Shown piece after piece: positions 25,485 to 33,971 of a DNA stretch of 64,000 nucleotides. The stretch lies in NCBI GenBank assembly GCA_964385175.1, contig CAYLNL010000006.1, forward strand, positions 121,910-185,909. The letters run 5' to 3'. Source of the stretch: CAYLNL01 sp964385175 (lineage in GTDB: Bacteria; Bacteroidota; Bacteroidia; Flavobacteriales; Flavobacteriaceae). Position numbers and translations under genes: made by a program. How positions within the stretch are numbered: position 1 is the stretch's first letter; each line of letters begins with the position of its first letter. The notes beneath the pieces are model-generated. The model was not told the origin of the DNA, made no database searches, and was given only the letters and a program-made list of their open reading frames with translations.

Positions 25485-27269
25485 TTACATTCTATCGGGT
25501 ACTTCTATTCCCAGGAGGGCTGCTCCAGCCCGGATGATGTCGCCCGTTTTTTTTGATAGTTGAACCCGGAATAGTCGCTGGTTTTCTGTTTCGGCTCCCA
25601 GGATGGGAACGGATTGATAGAAAGAATTAAATTCTTTCACCAACTCGTAGAGATAATTGGCTACCAGGGCAGGGCTATACTCGCGGGCAGCATCCTGGAT
25701 GATTTCCGGGAAAAGTTGGAAGAGCTTCAGGAGTTGTTTTTCTTTTTGGTCAAGTACTATATGGGTAACGGGCGTTGCATATTCTTCCTGGCGAGGGGCA
25801 ATTTTCCTGAGAATAGACTGGATGCGGGCATAGGTATATTGAATAAAGGGGCCTGTATTGCCATTAAAATCAATAGAAGCCTGGGGGTTAAAAAGAATGC
25901 GTTTTTTAGGATCTACTTTCAAAATAAAATATTTAAGGGCGCCCAACCCTATGGTTTGGTAGAGGTGTTGCTTTTCTAATTCTGAGTATTCATCTAATTT
26001 ACCGAGTTCCCTGGCAATTTCTCCAGCGGTATTGGTCATTTCTTCTATAAGGTCATCGGCATCTACCACAGTTCCTTCGCGGCTTTTCATCTTGCCGCTG
26101 GGCAAATCTACCATACCATAGCTAAGGTGATGCAATTGTTCGCTCCATGAAAATCCTAATTTTTTAAGAATCAGGAACAAGACTTTAAAATGATAGTCTT
26201 GTTCATTGCCCACCACATATACCATACCTCCTACATCGGGGTGGTCTTTTACCCGTTGAATGGCAGTGCCTATATCCTGGGTAATATATACCGAGGTGCC
26301 ATCTGCCCGCAAGACAATTTTTTCATCTAAGCCTTCGTCAGTGAGGTTTACCCATACACTCCCATCATCTTTACGGTAGAAAACGCCTTTTTGCAAGCCT
26401 TGGGCCACTACTTCTTTTCCCAATAAATAGGTGTCGCTTTCATAATAATACCTATCAAAATCTACCCCCAGTTTTTTATAAGTGGCTTCAAAACCCTCAT
26501 ATACCCATTGGTTCATTCTTTTCCAAAGGGCAACGGTTGTTTCGTCGCCAGCCTCCCATTTGCGTAAGAGTTCCTGGGCTTCGAGCAGTATGGGGGTTTG
26601 TTTTTCAGCTTCCTGGCGGGGAGTGCCTTTTGCCTCTAATTCACTTAGCTGCTGTTTATAAACCTCGTCAAACTTCACATAATAGGTACCTACCAGTTTA
26701 TCTCCTTTGAGATTTTCAGAGGGTATTTCGCCCTGCCCGTATTTTTGATAGGCGAGCATGGATTTGCAGATGTGTATGCCGCGGTCGTTGATAATCTGGG
26801 TTTTATAGACTTTTTTGCCAGCGGCTTTGAGAATCTGGGCTACTGAATAGCCGAGAAGATTGTTGCGGATATGCCCTAAGTGAAGGGGTTTATTGGTGTT
26901 GGGAGAGGAATATTCTACCATTATAGCTTTTTCGCCGGCTTGCAACGGAACGCATCCATAGCGGGAGTTACCTTTTATTTCATTGAAAAAACGGAGATAG
27001 TATTTATCTGCTATCGTTATATTTAAAAATCCTTTTACAACATGGTAGTTCTTAATCTCGGGTAGTTTTGCCAGCAACCAGTCTCCAAGGGCTTTGCCAA
27101 TGGTTTCGGGCGATTGCCTGGCAAGGGTGGTCATAGAGAAAAGCACCACGGTTATATCACCTTCAAACTCTTTCCGGGTAGGTTGAATATCTACTGAACT
27201 CAACGTAGCTCCATACAATTCGTTAAAGGCGACTTGTACCGTTTCTGTAATACAATGTTGAAGATTCAT
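25485..27269 (-). CDS. argS: Arginyl-tRNA synthetase
   Basis: Class I synthetase that charges tRNA-Arg. The N-terminal Add-1 domain (about 1-100) is followed by the catalytic domain with SSPNTNKPLHLGHIRNN (HIGH motif as HLGH), and a C-terminal DALR anticodon-binding domain (about 475-594) ends GIEVPDRM. The open frame runs 23 codons further upstream to 27338. That stretch contains a -7 box and does not look like the family, so the ATG at 27269 was chosen, giving 594 residues. No T-box leader is seen. It is followed on the same strand by ffh. Confidence 0.97.
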   Translation of the reverse strand: MNLQHCITETVQVAFNELYGATLSSVDIQPTRKEFEGDITVVLFSMTTLARQSPETIGKALGDWLLAKLPEIKNYHVVKGFLNITIADKYYLRFFNEIKGNSRYGCVPLQAGEKAIMVEYSSPNTNKPLHLGHIRNNLLGYSVAQILKAAGKKVYKTQIINDRGIHICKSMLAYQKYGQGEIPSENLKGDKLVGTYYVKFDEVYKQQLSELEAKGTPRQEAEKQTPILLEAQELLRKWEAGDETTVALWKRMNQWVYEGFEATYKKLGVDFDRYYYESDTYLLGKEVVAQGLQKGVFYRKDDGSVWVNLTDEGLDEKIVLRADGTSVYITQDIGTAIQRVKDHPDVGGMVYVVGNEQDYHFKVLFLILKKLGFSWSEQLHHLSYGMVDLPSGKMKSREGTVVDADDLIEEMTNTAGEIARELGKLDEYSELEKQHLYQTIGLGALKYFILKVDPKKRILFNPQASIDFNGNTGPFIQYTYARIQSILRKIAPRQEEYATPVTHIVLDQKEKQLLKLFQLFPEIIQDAAREYSPALVANYLYELVKEFNSFYQSVPILGAETENQRLFRVQLSKKTGDIIRAGAALLGIEVPDRM

Positions 27270-27287
27270 GCAGCGTTTTTTGAAGTG

Positions 27288-27295
27288 CAAAGATA
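27288..27295 (-). promoter_or_regulatory. -7 promoter box of argS
   Basis: On the minus strand TATCTTTG matches TAnnTTTG and ends 18 bases before the chosen argS ATG. It decides the start against the longer frame. Confidence 0.6.
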
Positions 27296-27397
27296 CATTT
27301 TTAGAGGCATGGAGGGTACCTGTGAAAGGCATTCTCACTGGCAGGCATTACCCTTTTCGGGAAACTAAGAATCTCTTTGCACAAAACCCCACCACGT

Positions 27398-27730
27398 TTA
27401 CCCTCCGTAACGCTGTATCCACTCCTGTTGCATTTGCTGGATAGCCTCTATACCACCGGTGGAGAGGATATAAATTAAATACCCTAAAAAAGCTACGCCT
27501 AATACAATTCCCACAATCGCCAATATCTTACCTGTACTCACCTGGTCATAGTGGGTATATTGATCGGGGTCTTTGCGATATAGCTTGGTAGCTTTGTGCG
27601 CCAGCACTATGGTTATCACGGCAATAATAAGCCCCAGAATGCCATAACAGCAGCAAGAGAGCACAATAGATAAAATGCCAAGAACAAGGATAAGGGTGGC
27701 ATTAGGTAATTTTTGTTTTTCTATGTACAT
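27398..27730 (-). CDS. CCC-motif membrane protein (DUF4190-like)
   Basis: 110 residues with two predicted membrane helices (about 11-44 and 68-92). The first contains the consecutive cysteines of SIVLSCCCYGILGL, the hallmark of the CCC-motif membrane proteins of Bacteroidota. The C-terminal part is polar (IQQMQQEWIQRYGG). It lies 12 bases after the DUF2752 gene on the same strand; the two families are often neighbours. No biochemical role is established. Confidence 0.85.
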   Translation of the reverse strand: MYIEKQKLPNATLILVLGILSIVLSCCCYGILGLIIAVITIVLAHKATKLYRKDPDQYTHYDQVSTGKILAIVGIVLGVAFLGYLIYILSTGGIEAIQQMQQEWIQRYGG

Positions 27731-27742
27731 ACGTTTTACGTT

Positions 27743-28042
27743 TTAAAGATGTGAGTTCATTTTTATAATATAGCTAATGATGATGATGAGCACATTGAGA
27801 ATAACCAATACTGTTTTTATTTTACCATCATACTTAAAAGGATAAAAAACAGTTACCACAAGAAACATTGCCAGCAGCACCAGTGTATAGATAGCGGGGT
27901 ACATAAAAAACGCTTCTCTAAAACGTCCCTGGCAAAGAAGGGCAAATGCTCGCTGGAGTCCGCAGCCCGGGCAGTCAATTCCAAAAAGCTGCTTGTTAAA
28001 GCAGGGAATCATGTAGTTTTCTATCTTTAAAAAGATACTCAT
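27743..28042 (-). CDS. DUF2752 membrane protein
   Basis: 99 residues. The N-terminal FGIDCPGCGLQRAFALL contains the C-P-x-C-G-x-x-R motif typical of DUF2752, followed by two membrane helices (about 50-66 and 78-94). Function unknown. It shares a transcript with the CCC-motif protein. A TATTTTAG box on the minus strand (28055-28062) lies 12 bases before its ATG, back to back with the Smr-gene promoter. Confidence 0.88.
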   Translation of the reverse strand: MSIFLKIENYMIPCFNKQLFGIDCPGCGLQRAFALLCQGRFREAFFMYPAIYTLVLLAMFLVVTVFYPFKYDGKIKTVLVILNVLIIIISYIIKMNSHL

Positions 28043-28071
28043 AAAATGTGGGAGCTAAAATACTGTTATTT

Positions 28072-28104
28072 TTTGAATACATACGTTTCTGCGCCGTATT
28101 TTTG
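28072..28104 (+). promoter_or_regulatory. Promoter of the Smr-domain gene
   Basis: TTTG (28072-28075) and TATTTTTG (28097-28104) are separated by 21 bases, a good -33/-7 pair. The leader to the ATG at 28133 is about 23-28 bases. Confidence 0.75.
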
Positions 28105-28132
28105 ACCTGTTTTTTGTTATAGAAACTGCTAT

Positions 28133-28684
28133 ATGAGCTCATTTAAACCAGGAGACAAGGTGGAAGTGATAGATGAAACCATACGGGGCGTTATACAAGC
28201 CTTAACAGGAGAATGGGTTTATATGGTTACGGATGAAGGTTTTGAGATGAGAGTAAAGCCTCGTGAAATTGTGAAAATTGAGGATAATGCGCTGCTCAAG
28301 GTCAACCGGAGGGAAGTTTCCATAGCGCTTAAAGAAAAAATGAAAGGTGTGGGGAAGCCGAAAAAATCTATCTCTTCTAAAAACAAAGAGCGGTTCATTA
28401 AAGAGGTAGATTTGCACATCCATGAATTAGTAGAATCTACCAGTGGAATGGCAAAATATGAAATACTGACTTTACAGCTTGAGATGGCTAAGGCTCAATT
28501 AGAAACAGCTTTTAAAAACCGGTTGCAGCGAGTTATATTTATTCACGGTGTAGGGGAAGGAATATTGAAAAACGAATTGAAAAACCTCTTTAAAGGGTAT
28601 GATAATATAACCTTTTACGATGCCGATTATCGCAGGTACGGGCAGGGGGCTACTGAAGTTTACATCTACCAAAATCCTGATTAA
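28133..28684 (+). CDS. Smr/MutS2-type domain protein
   Basis: 183 residues. An N-terminal SH3-like segment (about 3-50, FKPGDKVEVIDETIRGVIQAL) precedes a linker rich in Lys. The C-terminal Smr domain (about 95-180) shows VDLHIHEL at its start and VIFIHGVGEGILKNEL, which holds the H-G-x-G motif. Smr domains are nucleases or nucleic-acid-binding modules; those of MutS2 are now linked to collided ribosomes. The exact role here is not known. It is monocistronic with a clear promoter. Confidence 0.88.
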   Translation: MSSFKPGDKVEVIDETIRGVIQALTGEWVYMVTDEGFEMRVKPREIVKIEDNALLKVNRREVSIALKEKMKGVGKPKKSISSKNKERFIKEVDLHIHELVESTSGMAKYEILTLQLEMAKAQLETAFKNRLQRVIFIHGVGEGILKNELKNLFKGYDNITFYDADYRRYGQGATEVYIYQNPD

Positions 28685-28879
28685 TCCGGCTTAGCGTTTT
28701 TTCATGAAATAATTCTTTAAAACCCGTAAATTAAATGAAAAGTTATCCCAAATAGTTACAGGAATTTATAATACGCTTAGGGTATTAACCTGAAATAGCT
28801 CTGCAAAAAACTATGCAATTAAAAATAGAGTTATCACAAAAAAAACACCCCTTTCTCCTACCCTTATCTCAGCCTTGTG

Positions 28880-29362
28880 TTAATTAGTAATAAAAACCCC
28901 CAGTTGAAAATTTGTATCTATAATCTGCTCCCCATTTTCATTCGTCAACACCAAATTTTCAATAGTAAAAGTATGTTGAAACAACCCGCCTCCTATATCT
29001 TCTGTATCTATAACAAGTGTGCCGCCGGTAGCCTCTAATTCCTCTTCTACCAGTGGAAGAGCCGGTGGAATAGGGCTACAAAAGTAGGCAGAAGAAACCG
29101 AGCCTTTAAAAAACCGATAGTAGAATTGAGATTGAGCCGGAATAGCAGAAACCACCTCTCCTACCGCATTTTGCAAAATCCCTTCCTGAAGCGCCAAAAT
29201 AAGGCTTTCATCATTTTTTACCTTAAAAAATACGGTGGTGGCAATATCATCTGTGCAGGCGTCCAGGGATACTCCTTCAAAATCTATGGTTTTCACCTCC
29301 AGGTCGCCATCATTGCACTGGCAACACGCTAACAGGAGAAAACAGCTTAGCAATACTCTCAT
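28880..29362 (-). CDS. Hypothetical lipoprotein
   Basis: 160 residues. The N-terminus VLLSCFLLLACCQCNDGD gives a signal peptide with a lipobox (LACC, then QC; the modified residue is probably Cys13 or Cys16). The rest is beta-rich and acidic with several hydrophobic strands (GGTLVIDTEDIGGGLFQHTF split by turns), as in small exported domains. I recognise no family. A good -7 box (TACATTTG, 29390-29397 minus) lies 27 bases upstream, so it is probably expressed. It is divergent from the cysteine desulfurase gene. Confidence 0.72.
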   Translation of the reverse strand: MRVLLSCFLLLACCQCNDGDLEVKTIDFEGVSLDACTDDIATTVFFKVKNDESLILALQEGILQNAVGEVVSAIPAQSQFYYRFFKGSVSSAYFCSPIPPALPLVEEELEATGGTLVIDTEDIGGGLFQHTFTIENLVLTNENGEQIIDTNFQLGVFITN

Positions 29363-29389
29363 TTATACGCAATTCTAAATATTCAAAAA

Positions 29390-29397
29390 CAAATGTA
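29390..29397 (-). promoter_or_regulatory. -7 promoter box of the hypothetical lipoprotein
   Basis: On the minus strand TACATTTG fits TAnnTTTG, 27 bases before the ATG at 29362. Confidence 0.5.
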
Positions 29398-29447
29398 CAT
29401 TAAAAAGAGTTTTGCTGCGAAACAATCCATACCTAAATTTTTTAGAG

Positions 29448-29455
29448 TATTTTTG
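29448..29455 (+). promoter_or_regulatory. -7 promoter box of the cysteine desulfurase gene, nearly leaderless
   Basis: TATTTTTG ends 6 bases before the ATG at 29462. Transcription would start within about two bases of the start codon. It also argues against the longer open frame from 29393. Confidence 0.6.
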
Positions 29456-29461
29456 CTCGCT

Positions 29462-30616
29462 ATGAAAAGCGTTTACTTAGACAATGCTGCCACTACGCGG
29501 GTACGAGATGAGGTGGTACAACGCATGGAACTTTCTTTAAAAGAATGGTATGGCAACCCTTCTTCTACCCACAGTTTTGGCAGAACTGCCAAAGCCCAGG
29601 TAGAAAAAGCCCGTAAAACCATAGCCGGTTATCTAAAGGCTCTTCCATCGGAGATTATTTTTACCTCCGGGGGCACGGAAGCCGATAATATGATTTTACG
29701 GGGCGCCGTAAGAGATTTAGAAGTGCGCACCATCATTACCTCACCAATAGAACACCATGCCGTGCTGCATACGGTTGAACAATTAGAGCGAGAGTATGCC
29801 ATAACAGTAAAATACTTGCGCCTGGATGCATGGGGAAATCCCGATTTTACTCATCTTGAAACCTTATTACAGGAGCCCGGGGAGAAGAAATTGGTGAGTC
29901 TCATGCACGTAAACAATGAGATAGGTAACATACTTTCTATTGATGAGGTTGCAGAACTGTGCAAAAAATATGGCGCCTGGCTCCATTCAGATGCCGTACA
30001 ATCCATTGGCCACCTGGAGTGGAACGTTCAAAAAACGGGGGTGGATTTTTTAGCTGCATCTGCCCATAAGTTTCACGGGCCTAAAGGCGTAGGGTTTGCC
30101 TACATCCGAAAAAATTCAAATCTCAAGCCTCTTATATTTGGAGGTGAGCAAGAGCGGGGGCATCGCGCAGGCACGGAGGCTATTCACAATATTGTAGGAT
30201 TAGAAGAAGCCCTCACGCAGGCATACAACCGGTTGGCAGAAGAGCAATCTTACATACTTGGCTTGAAAAGCTATTTTATTGAAAAAATACAAACTGCCTT
30301 CCCTACTGCTTTCTTTAACGGAATGTGCGCCGATAACCAAAAAAGCGCTTATAACTTAGTGAATGTTTGCCTGCCCTTTGAGGAAGAACTGGCGCCGTTG
30401 CTGCTCTTTCATTTAGATATGAACGGCATTGCCTGTTCCAAAGGAAGCGCCTGCCAGAGCGGCAGTGATACAGGGTCGCACGTGCTGCGCAACATTCTCG
30501 ACGGAGAAAACCTGAAAAAACCGTCTCTCCGGTTTTCCTTTTCAATTTATAACACCCGTGAAGAAATAGACTATACCATAGAGGTGCTTAAAAAAGTTAT
30601 GAATGGTGAAGTTTAA
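29462..30616 (+). CDS. Cysteine desulfurase (NifS/IscS family)
   Basis: PLP enzyme that takes sulfur from cysteine as a persulfide for Fe-S clusters, thiolated tRNA or other sulfur compounds. From the start at 29462 it has 384 residues. YLDNAATT is at 5-12, the PLP Lys203 lies in SAHKFHGPKG, RAGTEA binds substrate phosphate, and catalytic Cys331 sits in KGSACQSG. The mobile-loop sequence GSAC places it in the group I (NifS/IscS) type. No scaffold or iron-sulfur assembly genes are adjacent, so its in vivo acceptor is unknown. The frame extends 23 codons upstream, but the promoter box favours this start. Confidence 0.95.
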   Translation: MKSVYLDNAATTRVRDEVVQRMELSLKEWYGNPSSTHSFGRTAKAQVEKARKTIAGYLKALPSEIIFTSGGTEADNMILRGAVRDLEVRTIITSPIEHHAVLHTVEQLEREYAITVKYLRLDAWGNPDFTHLETLLQEPGEKKLVSLMHVNNEIGNILSIDEVAELCKKYGAWLHSDAVQSIGHLEWNVQKTGVDFLAASAHKFHGPKGVGFAYIRKNSNLKPLIFGGEQERGHRAGTEAIHNIVGLEEALTQAYNRLAEEQSYILGLKSYFIEKIQTAFPTAFFNGMCADNQKSAYNLVNVCLPFEEELAPLLLFHLDMNGIACSKGSACQSGSDTGSHVLRNILDGENLKKPSLRFSFSIYNTREEIDYTIEVLKKVMNGEV

Positions 30617-30646
30617 CAATTTTCTTCGCCCCTTCCTGCCTTGCAT

Positions 30647-31846
30647 CTAATCGAGTTTCTCCACCTTATTTTCATCAAAAGAAGAGGGGAGTAATTTTGG
30701 AATCAGTTTTATGAATAATGGCAACAGCACACCTCCGCCGGGAAGTGCAAAAATAGCCAGCGATGGTATTGCCTTAAAAATATCTACCAGTTGCCGCTTT
30801 ACCTTCTGTTTCTCTTCTTTAGAAAGTTTGCGCGAGGTAGATTTAGAAAGCAACACTACTAATTCTTTGCTCTCTAAAAATTCTTGTTGCAGTCGCTTTT
30901 TATTCCGAATAATGAGATAGCTTACCATTTTATAAGAATGGTCATAAAAATGTTTTATGCCATAACTATCCTGCAAATGAGGCAATTTATCTTTATGCCA
31001 TTCATAAAACGAATATACCTGAGCTACTGCCTCTTCAACAGCAGCGAAAGAAAGATGCATATCATCTGCAAGTTTTTTCAGGAAGCCCATTTCGGCGGAA
31101 TCTAAAAAGCCATCTTCCCACACTGTCATAGCCGCAACATCCAGCAGATAGAACTTCTCTAAAGTATGAATGGTATTCTCTTCCCGCTCTTTATTATCAT
31201 GGGTTGTTACGTTTTCTTTTTCCTGGTAGCGTAGCGAAGCCTCAAAAAGTTTCAAAAGCCGGCGGTGGTAATTAGTTTTAACAGCTTTGGCGCTAAGCGC
31301 CTCATAAGCGGTGGAGATTACCCGCCGTTCTAAGGAGGCTATATATGCCTGTATGCGGCCTTCAGCACCACTTACAAAAGCGCGGTATGCCAGTACATCT
31401 ATAAACAGCAAGGAGTTGGTAACCAAAGCGCTGAAACTCCTTGTGAACCGGTTGCCATCGGGTTGAACGCGTATATGAATCAGTCGTTCTAATTGATGCG
31501 ATTTCTTTTTGCTATTGAACAACTTCCCAAAAAATGAAGGCTGCAAAAGATTTTGTTCGCTGTAAAAAGAAAGGGCGCTTTCTATAAAACTATTCAAATC
31601 GGCTCGCCCGGTTTCCAAGCAATAAACCTCATAAAAAGCGAGGAAAAGATTCACCTTCGCCAATTCTTCCTCCGTAAGCGTATGGCTGGTTTTTAGTGAT
31701 TTCACCATACCTATATGAACACCATATACAAAACCAATGCTGCGAAGCAACTGGTACAGAGCATTTACATCTACGGGATGAGAGGCATTTTCAGTTTCAA
31801 GAAAAATCACCGTTTTATCAATCCAGCCAGAGGATGAAGGGTTCAT
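30647..31846 (-). CDS. LETM1-like protein
   Basis: 399 residues, mainly alpha-helical with no signal peptide. The end (about 345-395) contains KRQLVDIFKAIPSLAIFALPG and GVLLPLFIKLIPKLLPSSF, a single membrane-like hairpin strongly resembling the core of mitochondrial LETM1. Flavobacterial proteins of this length and ending have been annotated as LETM1-related and biofilm-associated; that association is from memory and not tested here. The middle region (about 220-300) has a TerB-like helical look (DGFLDSAEMGFLKKLADDM). It is convergent with the cysteine desulfurase gene. Confidence 0.8.
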   Translation of the reverse strand: MNPSSSGWIDKTVIFLETENASHPVDVNALYQLLRSIGFVYGVHIGMVKSLKTSHTLTEEELAKVNLFLAFYEVYCLETGRADLNSFIESALSFYSEQNLLQPSFFGKLFNSKKKSHQLERLIHIRVQPDGNRFTRSFSALVTNSLLFIDVLAYRAFVSGAEGRIQAYIASLERRVISTAYEALSAKAVKTNYHRRLLKLFEASLRYQEKENVTTHDNKEREENTIHTLEKFYLLDVAAMTVWEDGFLDSAEMGFLKKLADDMHLSFAAVEEAVAQVYSFYEWHKDKLPHLQDSYGIKHFYDHSYKMVSYLIIRNKKRLQQEFLESKELVVLLSKSTSRKLSKEEKQKVKRQLVDIFKAIPSLAIFALPGGGVLLPLFIKLIPKLLPSSFDENKVEKLD

Positions 31847-32041
31847 AGGCGTTTCAATAGCTTTTAGATAGGTTCTTTAACAAAATTTCAGGTGGAAACA
31901 GGTTTAAAGATATCTGCATTGTTGAGATAAAGAGCGCTGAATATATTTTTTAGATGGGGCGAGCAATACCTATTCATGGGTTCTGTTGCTTGATAGATTG
32001 GCTTGCAAAAATACGCTTTTCAAAGTTGATGGGGTTATTCG

Positions 32042-32049
32042 TACTTTTG
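32042..32049 (+). promoter_or_regulatory. -7 promoter box of the DUF4294 gene
   Basis: TACTTTTG fits TAnnTTTG, 26-29 bases before the ATG pair at 32076/32079. It supports a start after this box rather than at 31986. Confidence 0.55.
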
Positions 32050-32078
32050 TGGTAAGGCAAAGATACTTCTCTTATATG

Positions 32079-32786
32079 ATGGTAGCATTGCGTAGAAGCG
32101 TAAAGAAAATGGCTTTCCTGGCAATAGCCGGTAGCTGGGCGGTGTTTTGCCGCGCACAGGTATCCACGCAACCAGCAGACTCGGTGGAAACACCCTACAT
32201 TTATATTGAAGGAGATTCTATCTTGCGCAGTTATATAGAATTAGATGAGGTATATGTGTTTGAGCGATTGCAGTTTAAATCGTATGAAGAGCGGGCGAGG
32301 TACTATATTCTACGGAGAAAAACTCTTAAAGTATATCCTTATGCCAGGTTGGCGGCAGAGCGTTTGGTCGCTTTGAATGAGCGTTTGGCATCTATTTCTT
32401 CCAACGCCAAGCGAAAAAAATATACAAAAAGTGTTCAACACTATATTGAGGAGGAGTTTTCTGGCGAATTGAAAAAGCTTACCCGTAGCGAAGGACAAAT
32501 CCTGGTGAAACTCATTCACCGGCAAACCGGCAAAACCGCTTTTGATTTGGTGAAGGAGCTACGCAGCGGGTGGCGGGCTTTCTGGTATAACCAAACAGCA
32601 AAGGTGTTTAAAATTTCTATAAAAGAAACCTATCGGCCCCAGTTGGTGCAAGAAGATTACCTGATAGAAGATATTTTACAGCGCGCCTTTGCCTCCGGAA
32701 CACTCCCTAAACAGCCTTCGGCGCTGGATTTTGATTATACAAAACTCTCTAACAAGTGGGGAAAACCCAAAACCTATTCTCCCTGA
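32079..32786 (+). CDS. DUF4294 exported protein
   Basis: 235 residues from the chosen start. A signal peptide (MAFLAIAGSWAVFCRAQV) precedes an acidic spacer and the DUF4294 domain (about 75-215), with FKSYEERARYYILRRKTLKVYPYA split over two helices and SEGQILVKLIHRQTGKTAFDL. The family is restricted to Bacteroidota and has no assigned function; the basic helical domain suggests interaction with an envelope partner. The frame runs back to 31986, but a -7 box lies inside that extension; ATGs at 32076 and 32079 are equally possible. It overlaps the convergent DUF6095 gene by 13 bases. Confidence 0.82.
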   Translation: MVALRRSVKKMAFLAIAGSWAVFCRAQVSTQPADSVETPYIYIEGDSILRSYIELDEVYVFERLQFKSYEERARYYILRRKTLKVYPYARLAAERLVALNERLASISSNAKRKKYTKSVQHYIEEEFSGELKKLTRSEGQILVKLIHRQTGKTAFDLVKELRSGWRAFWYNQTAKVFKISIKETYRPQLVQEDYLIEDILQRAFASGTLPKQPSALDFDYTKLSNKWGKPKTYSP

Positions 32787-33010
32787 TGGGTGTTGGTTGA
32801 CTGAAAGAGGGCGCTTACTAATTGAAAAACGCCTTTAAAACCCATTGCAATAGCGCTCATACATACTGCTAAACCTACAATGAGTACGGGAAGATAGAGG
32901 GAATGCCCCTGGTTTTTGAAAGCGGAATAGATAATGATGGGCCCGCTAAACATGAGGAGAAGGGTGATGAGTAGCGAGCGGATGCCTTGTTTAAATTTTT
33001 TTCGGTTCAT
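32774..33010 (-). CDS. DUF6095-type small membrane protein
   Basis: 78 residues with two membrane helices (about 10-28 and 38-66), a basic start MNRKKFKQGIRSL and a glycine-rich second helix. This matches the small DUF6095 proteins of Flavobacteriia. Its ATG overlaps the murQ stop codon by ATGA (33007-33010), so it is translationally coupled to murQ. Function unknown. Confidence 0.78.
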   Translation of the reverse strand: MNRKKFKQGIRSLLITLLLMFSGPIIIYSAFKNQGHSLYLPVLIVGLAVCMSAIAMGFKGVFQLVSALFQSTNTHQGE

Positions 33011-33828
33011 GTTTTTCTATTTTTCAAAAATTCTAATGCGTTGCGCACACTCCCATGCGCGAGGAGAAGCCGCTCTGCTTCTTCTCCCGATACAGGTGCG
33101 GCAGCGGTTATCATTCGCACGCCTCTTTCTATGAGTTTTCGGTTGCTCAGTTGCATATCTACCATTTTGCTGCCCTTTACTCTTCCCAGTTGTATCATAG
33201 TGGCAGTAGAAATCATATTGAGCGCCAGCTTTTGGGCAGTGCCGGCTTTCATGCGCGAGCTGCCGGTTACAAACTCCGGGCCTACTACAATTTCTACCGG
33301 AAAACGCGCTAACCTGGCAAGCGGGCTATTACGGTTACAGGTAATGCAACCGGTGGTAATGCCATGTAGATTGCAGGCTTCTATGGCTCCCAGCACATAG
33401 GGGGTAGTTCCCGAGGCGGCAATGCCTATCACCACATCAGAGGAGTGAATGTGATGCGCCTTTAAATCGTTCCATCCTGCCTCAGGGGAGTCTTCGGCGA
33501 ATTCTACAGCTTTCCTGATGGCGGTATCCCCGCCGGCGATAATGCCAATAACCTGGTGGAAGGGCGCCCCAAAGGTAGGCGGACATTCTGAGGCATCTAA
33601 AATACCTAACCGACCGCTGGTGCCAGCGCCTATATAAAAAAGACGCCCTCCTTTTTTAAGGTGTTCTATTACCTTTTCTACCAAAACTTTTACTTGGGGC
33701 AGGGCTTTTTCTACAGCAAACGGAACGGTTTTGTCTTCTGTATTTATGTTGGTAAGCAGTTCATCTACACTCATCTGCTCTAAGGAGGCATAATGAGAAT
33801 CTTCTTCGGTAGTTTTGTAAAAATCCAT
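33007..33828 (-). CDS. murQ: N-acetylmuramic acid 6-phosphate etherase
   Basis: Cytosolic lyase that splits the D-lactyl ether of MurNAc-6-phosphate to give GlcNAc-6-phosphate in peptidoglycan recycling. It has 273 residues from the start chosen. The SIS-fold signatures are YIGAGTSGRLGILDASECPP, DVVIGIAASGTTPYV and the GSSRMKAGTAQKL loop with the active-site residues. The frame extends 33 codons upstream to 33927, but that part lacks family sequence and contains a -7 box 3 bases before the ATG at 33828. No other recycling genes (kinase, permease) are adjacent. Confidence 0.95.
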   Translation of the reverse strand: MDFYKTTEEDSHYASLEQMSVDELLTNINTEDKTVPFAVEKALPQVKVLVEKVIEHLKKGGRLFYIGAGTSGRLGILDASECPPTFGAPFHQVIGIIAGGDTAIRKAVEFAEDSPEAGWNDLKAHHIHSSDVVIGIAASGTTPYVLGAIEACNLHGITTGCITCNRNSPLARLARFPVEIVVGPEFVTGSSRMKAGTAQKLALNMISTATMIQLGRVKGSKMVDMQLSNRKLIERGVRMITAAAPVSGEEAERLLLAHGSVRNALEFLKNRKT

Positions 33829-33831
33829 GTT

Positions 33832-33839
33832 CAAAATTA
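33832..33839 (-). promoter_or_regulatory. -7 promoter box of murQ, leaderless
   Basis: On the minus strand TAATTTTG fits TAnnTTTG and ends 3 bases before the ATG at 33828, so the transcript should begin at or just before the start codon. Confidence 0.55.
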
Positions 33840-33971
33840 GGAAATTATCTGTTTGAAGCAGCATACGAAAATAAGCGAAAAAAATCTTCCTCGTAGCGCT
33901 CCCTGTCATTAAAAAACTACCCGCCAAGAAATATCTTAAAATATTTTCAATGTAAATCTGTTTTAAAGAAG